A stretch of 64,000 bases of DNA. Source: Acinetobacter halotolerans (GTDB lineage: Bacteria > Pseudomonadota > Gammaproteobacteria > Pseudomonadales > Moraxellaceae). Below, piece by piece: positions 61,628-64,000 of the stretch. The notes beneath the pieces are model-generated. The model was not told where the DNA came from and searched no databases. It saw nothing but the letters and a program-made list of their open reading frames with translations. The stretch covers positions 145,969-209,968 of the forward strand of contig NZ_SGIM01000006.1 of assembly GCF_004208515.1 (NCBI RefSeq), written 5' to 3'. The position numbers were made by a program, and so were the translations under genes. Each line of letters begins with the position of its first letter. The first letter of the stretch is position 1.

Positions 61628-63079
61628 TCAGATCAAGACTTTTCTTTCAGATGATGAGGGAATATGTAACGATTCACGATATTTCGCGACGGTCCGTCGA
61701 GCCACTTCAATCCCTTCTACTTTTAACATCTCAGCAATAGTATTATCTGACAAAGGCTTACGGGGATTTTCATTTGATACTAATTTTTTAATCATGGCTC
61801 GAATTGCCGTAGAAGAAGCCTCACCACCTGCGGTCGTTCCGACGTGACTTGAAAAGAAATATTTCAATTCAAAAAGTCCGCGCGGTGTCAGCATATATTT
61901 ATTGGTTGTCACACGAGATACTGTCGATTCATGTAACTCAACTTCTTCAGCAACATCACGCAACACCAAGGGTTTCATTGCCTCTGGCCCCAACTCTAAA
62001 AAAGCTCGCTGGTGCTCAACAATACATGTCGCGACTTTTAATAAAGTCTTATGACGCTCATCAACACTTTTAATGAAGTTTTTAGCCTCAAGCATCTGAT
62101 TGCGCAAATAAACATTATCATCACTCTGATCAGCACGACGAATCATACTGGAATAAAAAGAGTTGATTCTCAACTTAGGGATGACATCTGGATTAAGTTG
62201 CACCTGCCAATGTAGATCTTTTTTAGCAACAACGACATCTGGAACTTGATATTCAGATTCTTGCTGATTGAACTCCAACCCAGGATAAGGCTTCAAAGTT
62301 TTTAATAAATCAACCGCGTTTTTTAACTGTTCTTTAGTTAAACCCGTTTGCTTCAACAACTTATTTAAATCATTTGCAATAAGCAACTCATAACTTTTTA
62401 GAAGCTTCTTTGCTTCAGCCACATAGAGAACTTTTTCACTTAAACTTTCAAGTTGAATCCTGAGACATTCTGCAAGATTTCGAGAACCAACCCCCACTGG
62501 GTCCAAATGTTGAATATGTTTCAGAACAACAATGATCTCATCAAGTTCAACCTCTTCCTCACTGTCCATTTCTTGTAATATACGTGTTACAGCAAACAGA
62601 ATTTCATCCAAATCTGCATCTAAGAAGCCTTTATCATCCAAAGAATCCACTACACAATAGGCAATCAACTTATCAAGATTAGAAAAATGCAACAAATTAA
62701 CCTGCTCTAAAATATGTTCTTTTAGATTATGTTGAACCTGCCGGTTATCTTCTCTTTCCTCATACTCTGGCGATCCTAGAGCTGTAGACTGATGGGTGTA
62801 AATATCATCCCATTCAGTATCAACAGGTAAATCATTTGGTAGGTGATCAGCATTAAGCTCTGTGGTTAAATCTGCATTTTCTTCTGCGGGCTCTAATGTA
62901 GATAAGCTTTCTGTTGTGCTCACCTCTTCAATTTTTTCGAGTAACGGGTTACTATCCAATTGTATTTGTACTTCTTGCTCTAATTCTAAACTTGAAAGTT
63001 GCAAGAGACGAATTGCCTGCTGTAATTGAGGAGTTAACGAGAGACTGTTCGCAACTTTCAACCCAACAGATAATTTCAT
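61628..63079 (-). CDS. rpoN: RNA polymerase sigma-54 factor
   Basis: A 483-residue sigma factor from the ATG at 63079 (AAGGAAGG 5 nt upstream). The Gln/Leu-rich region I is SLTPQLQQAIRLLQLSSLEL at about 15-34. The acidic region II (about 40-110) and the core-binding middle follow, and the RpoN box ARRTVAKYRE lies near the C-terminus. It needs AAA+ activators for promoters with GG/GC elements. The 299 nt upstream hold no gene. Confidence 0.96.
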   Translation of the reverse strand: MKLSVGLKVANSLSLTPQLQQAIRLLQLSSLELEQEVQIQLDSNPLLEKIEEVSTTESLSTLEPAEENADLTTELNADHLPNDLPVDTEWDDIYTHQSTALGSPEYEEREDNRQVQHNLKEHILEQVNLLHFSNLDKLIAYCVVDSLDDKGFLDADLDEILFAVTRILQEMDSEEEVELDEIIVVLKHIQHLDPVGVGSRNLAECLRIQLESLSEKVLYVAEAKKLLKSYELLIANDLNKLLKQTGLTKEQLKNAVDLLKTLKPYPGLEFNQQESEYQVPDVVVAKKDLHWQVQLNPDVIPKLRINSFYSSMIRRADQSDDNVYLRNQMLEAKNFIKSVDERHKTLLKVATCIVEHQRAFLELGPEAMKPLVLRDVAEEVELHESTVSRVTTNKYMLTPRGLFELKYFFSSHVGTTAGGEASSTAIRAMIKKLVSNENPRKPLSDNTIAEMLKVEGIEVARRTVAKYRESLHIPSSSERKVLI

Positions 63080-63378
63080 AAAGCCTTCCTTATATTTAAA
63101 CAAGCAAAAAACATGCCTATAAAATTATTTATAACATAAAGAAATGTTTACGCATATAAGGAAAAAAGAAATTCGACTTATTTTTTATCACTAGGATTTA
63201 TCAAAATAAAATTTTTATAGAAACATCAACAAAGTAAAATATTAGAAACATTCATTATTACGATTAAAGACTAGTAATTATAATCGTTATTAGACTCCCC
63301 TCAAAAATCAAATGACCTCAATAAGCAAATACAGGGAGAGAAGTTCGTCATATCTAAATAATATTTTATAGATGAATA

Positions 63379-63957
63379 TCAAAACTCCCAATCAAACAAT
63401 TCCATTACCAAAAGAAATGTAGATTGAACATGATTATGTCTTTTTTTCCAAAATTCCTTATACACTGGAGGCAATCCTTCAAGAAATAAAAACCATTGCC
63501 TATCATGCAATACCTTACTTTCTGGCTGTAAATAATTTAATGCTGCATAAGCCCATTCTGGTTGTAATGCTTCATTAATACACCTATTCGCCAATACAGT
63601 GTCATTACACTTTTCTATATATTTTAATAACCCTGTGTAAGATTGTTCCCCTCCAAGGCGAGCAAGACATATACATAAATGTTCTGTATGATTCGGGTAC
63701 TGTAACAGTCTTGAAAGGATTTTATCAGAAAATTGATTCATCTTTCTTAAAGCAATTGTCCACACTCCAACTTTTTCAGAACGCCACCCTTCATTAAGCA
63801 TTTGTATAATTTCAATATCTGATAGTTCTAAAGCGCAACTTGTAAATGCTTTCCATAGAACCTTTCGTTTTGCTTCAGATATTAAAATAATATTGCCATT
63901 CATAAACTCTAAATAAAAAGGCTGAACATATTTAGGGTGAACCATCCAATTAGTCAT
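63379..63957 (-). CDS. DUF6000-like hypothetical protein
   Basis: A 192-residue, helix-rich soluble protein with KYVQPFYLEFMNGNIILISE near the start and a repeated helical pattern (NEGWRSEKVGVWTIALRKM, LCICLARLGGEQSYTGLLKY), which resembles the DUF6000 family. The function is unknown. It lies upstream of rpoN on the same strand, in the place where the lptB gene is found in most relatives, but the window ends before this can be checked. Confidence 0.6.
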   Translation of the reverse strand: MTNWMVHPKYVQPFYLEFMNGNIILISEAKRKVLWKAFTSCALELSDIEIIQMLNEGWRSEKVGVWTIALRKMNQFSDKILSRLLQYPNHTEHLCICLARLGGEQSYTGLLKYIEKCNDTVLANRCINEALQPEWAYAALNYLQPESKVLHDRQWFLFLEGLPPVYKEFWKKRHNHVQSTFLLVMELFDWEF

Positions 63958-64000
63958 TCTTTAATTACCTTTATTTTAAAATTCCAATTTTAATTTATCT

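Overview
The window looks like a chromosomal segment of Acinetobacter (Moraxellaceae, roughly 40% GC). The protein set is typical of that genus: an N-terminally anchored malate:quinone oxidoreductase, two BCCT choline carriers beside betI-betB-betA, the filA-filF cluster, and a rpoN-hpf-ibaG-murA-hisG block. The species cannot be named from the sequence alone.

Left end (1-4160) is AT-rich accessory DNA. It holds the start of a UvrD-like helicase (running off the edge) overlapping an OLD-family ATPase/TOPRIM nuclease, an architecture like Gabija anti-phage systems. Next to it are a divergent small HTH protein of the BcepMu gp16 type and an orphan membrane protein. At 4231-7759 lies an ABC exporter operon with two DUF3526 permeases. 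Upstream of it are the decayed remains of a TonB-dependent receptor and a second unidentified gene fragment. mqo follows at 8732.

11297-19997 is the osmoprotection locus: betT2-like and betT1-like carriers diverge from betI-betB-betA across a 46-bp perfect palindrome that matches a BetI operator, followed by a TorF-like porin. 21580-25108 is an NAD salvage module (prs-nadV plus nrtR) with two operator-like sites. It is followed by a GMC oxidoreductase, a small DMT transporter, a four-tRNA operon (Pro-Arg-His-Pro) with a good promoter, nadA and argJ.

31138-36510 carries ogt, a guanidinium exporter gene behind a guanidine-II (mini-ykkC) riboswitch, two unknown genes, and a copper-resistance group (copB, copA, a Cys/His-rich protein). 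Between the copper genes and rpe is a five-unit, 12-bp-periodic array of DnaA-box-like 9-mers. 36867-44765 is housekeeping: rpe, DUF2218, S-formylglutathione hydrolase, a membrane C13 peptidase, rsmJ, uppP, tsaB, a gamma-carbonic-anhydrase-like protein and two Nudix hydrolases.

44809-52825 is the filF-filA cluster, six exported or envelope proteins on the minus strand that probably form a poorly characterised surface system. filA is separated from filB-F by a strong terminator. The right end has pabB, the his genes hisC-hisD and hisG, and murA-ibaG-hpf-rpoN. Between hisD and hisG sits an opposite-strand ECF41 sigma factor with its carboxymuconolactone-decarboxylase partner and a recognisable ECF41 promoter. 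A DUF6000-like protein closes the window. All assignments rest on reading the sequence; no database search was run.
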